NCBI GenBank assembly: GCA_964249405.1
Contig: CAXUBX010000141.1
Location: 1 to 5,975, forward strand
Direction of reading: 5' to 3'
Source of the DNA: CAXTPV01 sp964249405
GTDB lineage: Bacteria > Pseudomonadota > Alphaproteobacteria > Acetobacterales > Acetobacteraceae
DNA: 5,975 bases
The notes beneath the pieces were generated by a model. It was not told where the DNA came from, did no database searches, and saw only the letters and a list, made by a program, of their open reading frames with translations. Of this stretch, positions 5,952 to 5,975 are shown one piece after another; position 1 is the first letter of the stretch, and each line of letters begins with the position of its first letter. The translations under genes were made by a program, and so were the position numbers.

Positions 5952-5975
5952 GGGGTCGTCGACGTCCGGCCCATG

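Overview
The window reads as a chromosomal segment of a GC-rich bacterium, most likely an alphaproteobacterium. The grounds are the very strong G/C bias at third codon positions, frequent GTG starts, and the look of the YhaN-like ATPase and DUF1345 proteins. This is an inference from style; there is no rRNA or other taxonomic marker here. All the genes share the same base composition, so nothing points to recent transfer. I see no tRNA, rRNA, CRISPR array, IS element or phage gene.

Layout, left to right. (1) Bases 3-662, plus strand: the C-terminal end of a large coiled-coil AAA/ABC-type ATPase of the YhaN/SMC-like kind, cut by the left edge. (2) Bases 659-1312, plus strand: a complete DUF1345 membrane protein whose GTG start overlaps the ATPase stop (GTGA), so the two are probably translationally coupled. 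(3) Bases 1287-2372, minus strand: most of an acyltransferase-3 (OafA-like) membrane protein, whose last codons overlap the end of the DUF1345 gene convergently. (4) Bases 2373-2472: a run of exactly 100 N, a scaffold gap. (5) Bases 2475-3173, minus strand: the N-terminal 233 residues of an NmrA-like NAD(P)-binding atypical SDR, whose C-terminus is lost in the gap. (6) Bases 3174-3456: a divergent intergenic region with a perfect 19-bp tandem direct repeat. (7) Bases 3457-4578, plus strand: a complete iron-containing alcohol dehydrogenase that most resembles 4-hydroxybutyrate dehydrogenase (Gbd type). (8) Bases 4579-4676: a convergent intergenic gap with two abutting small hairpins. (9) Bases 4677-5939, minus strand: a second, complete acyltransferase-3 protein of a different subtype.

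Functionally the window looks like several unrelated small transcription units rather than one pathway. The ATPase/DUF1345 pair is a DNA-maintenance ATPase tail with a membrane passenger. The two acyltransferases probably O-acylate surface glycans or other extracytoplasmic acceptors. The divergent pair (SDR and 4-hydroxybutyrate dehydrogenase-like enzyme) shares one regulatory region carrying the direct repeat. The main trap is the gap: the minus-strand frame stays open through the Ns and gives a false SDR-acyltransferase fusion. I found no convincing new multi-gene system. The tandem repeat and the identity of the dehydrogenase are the points most worth following up.
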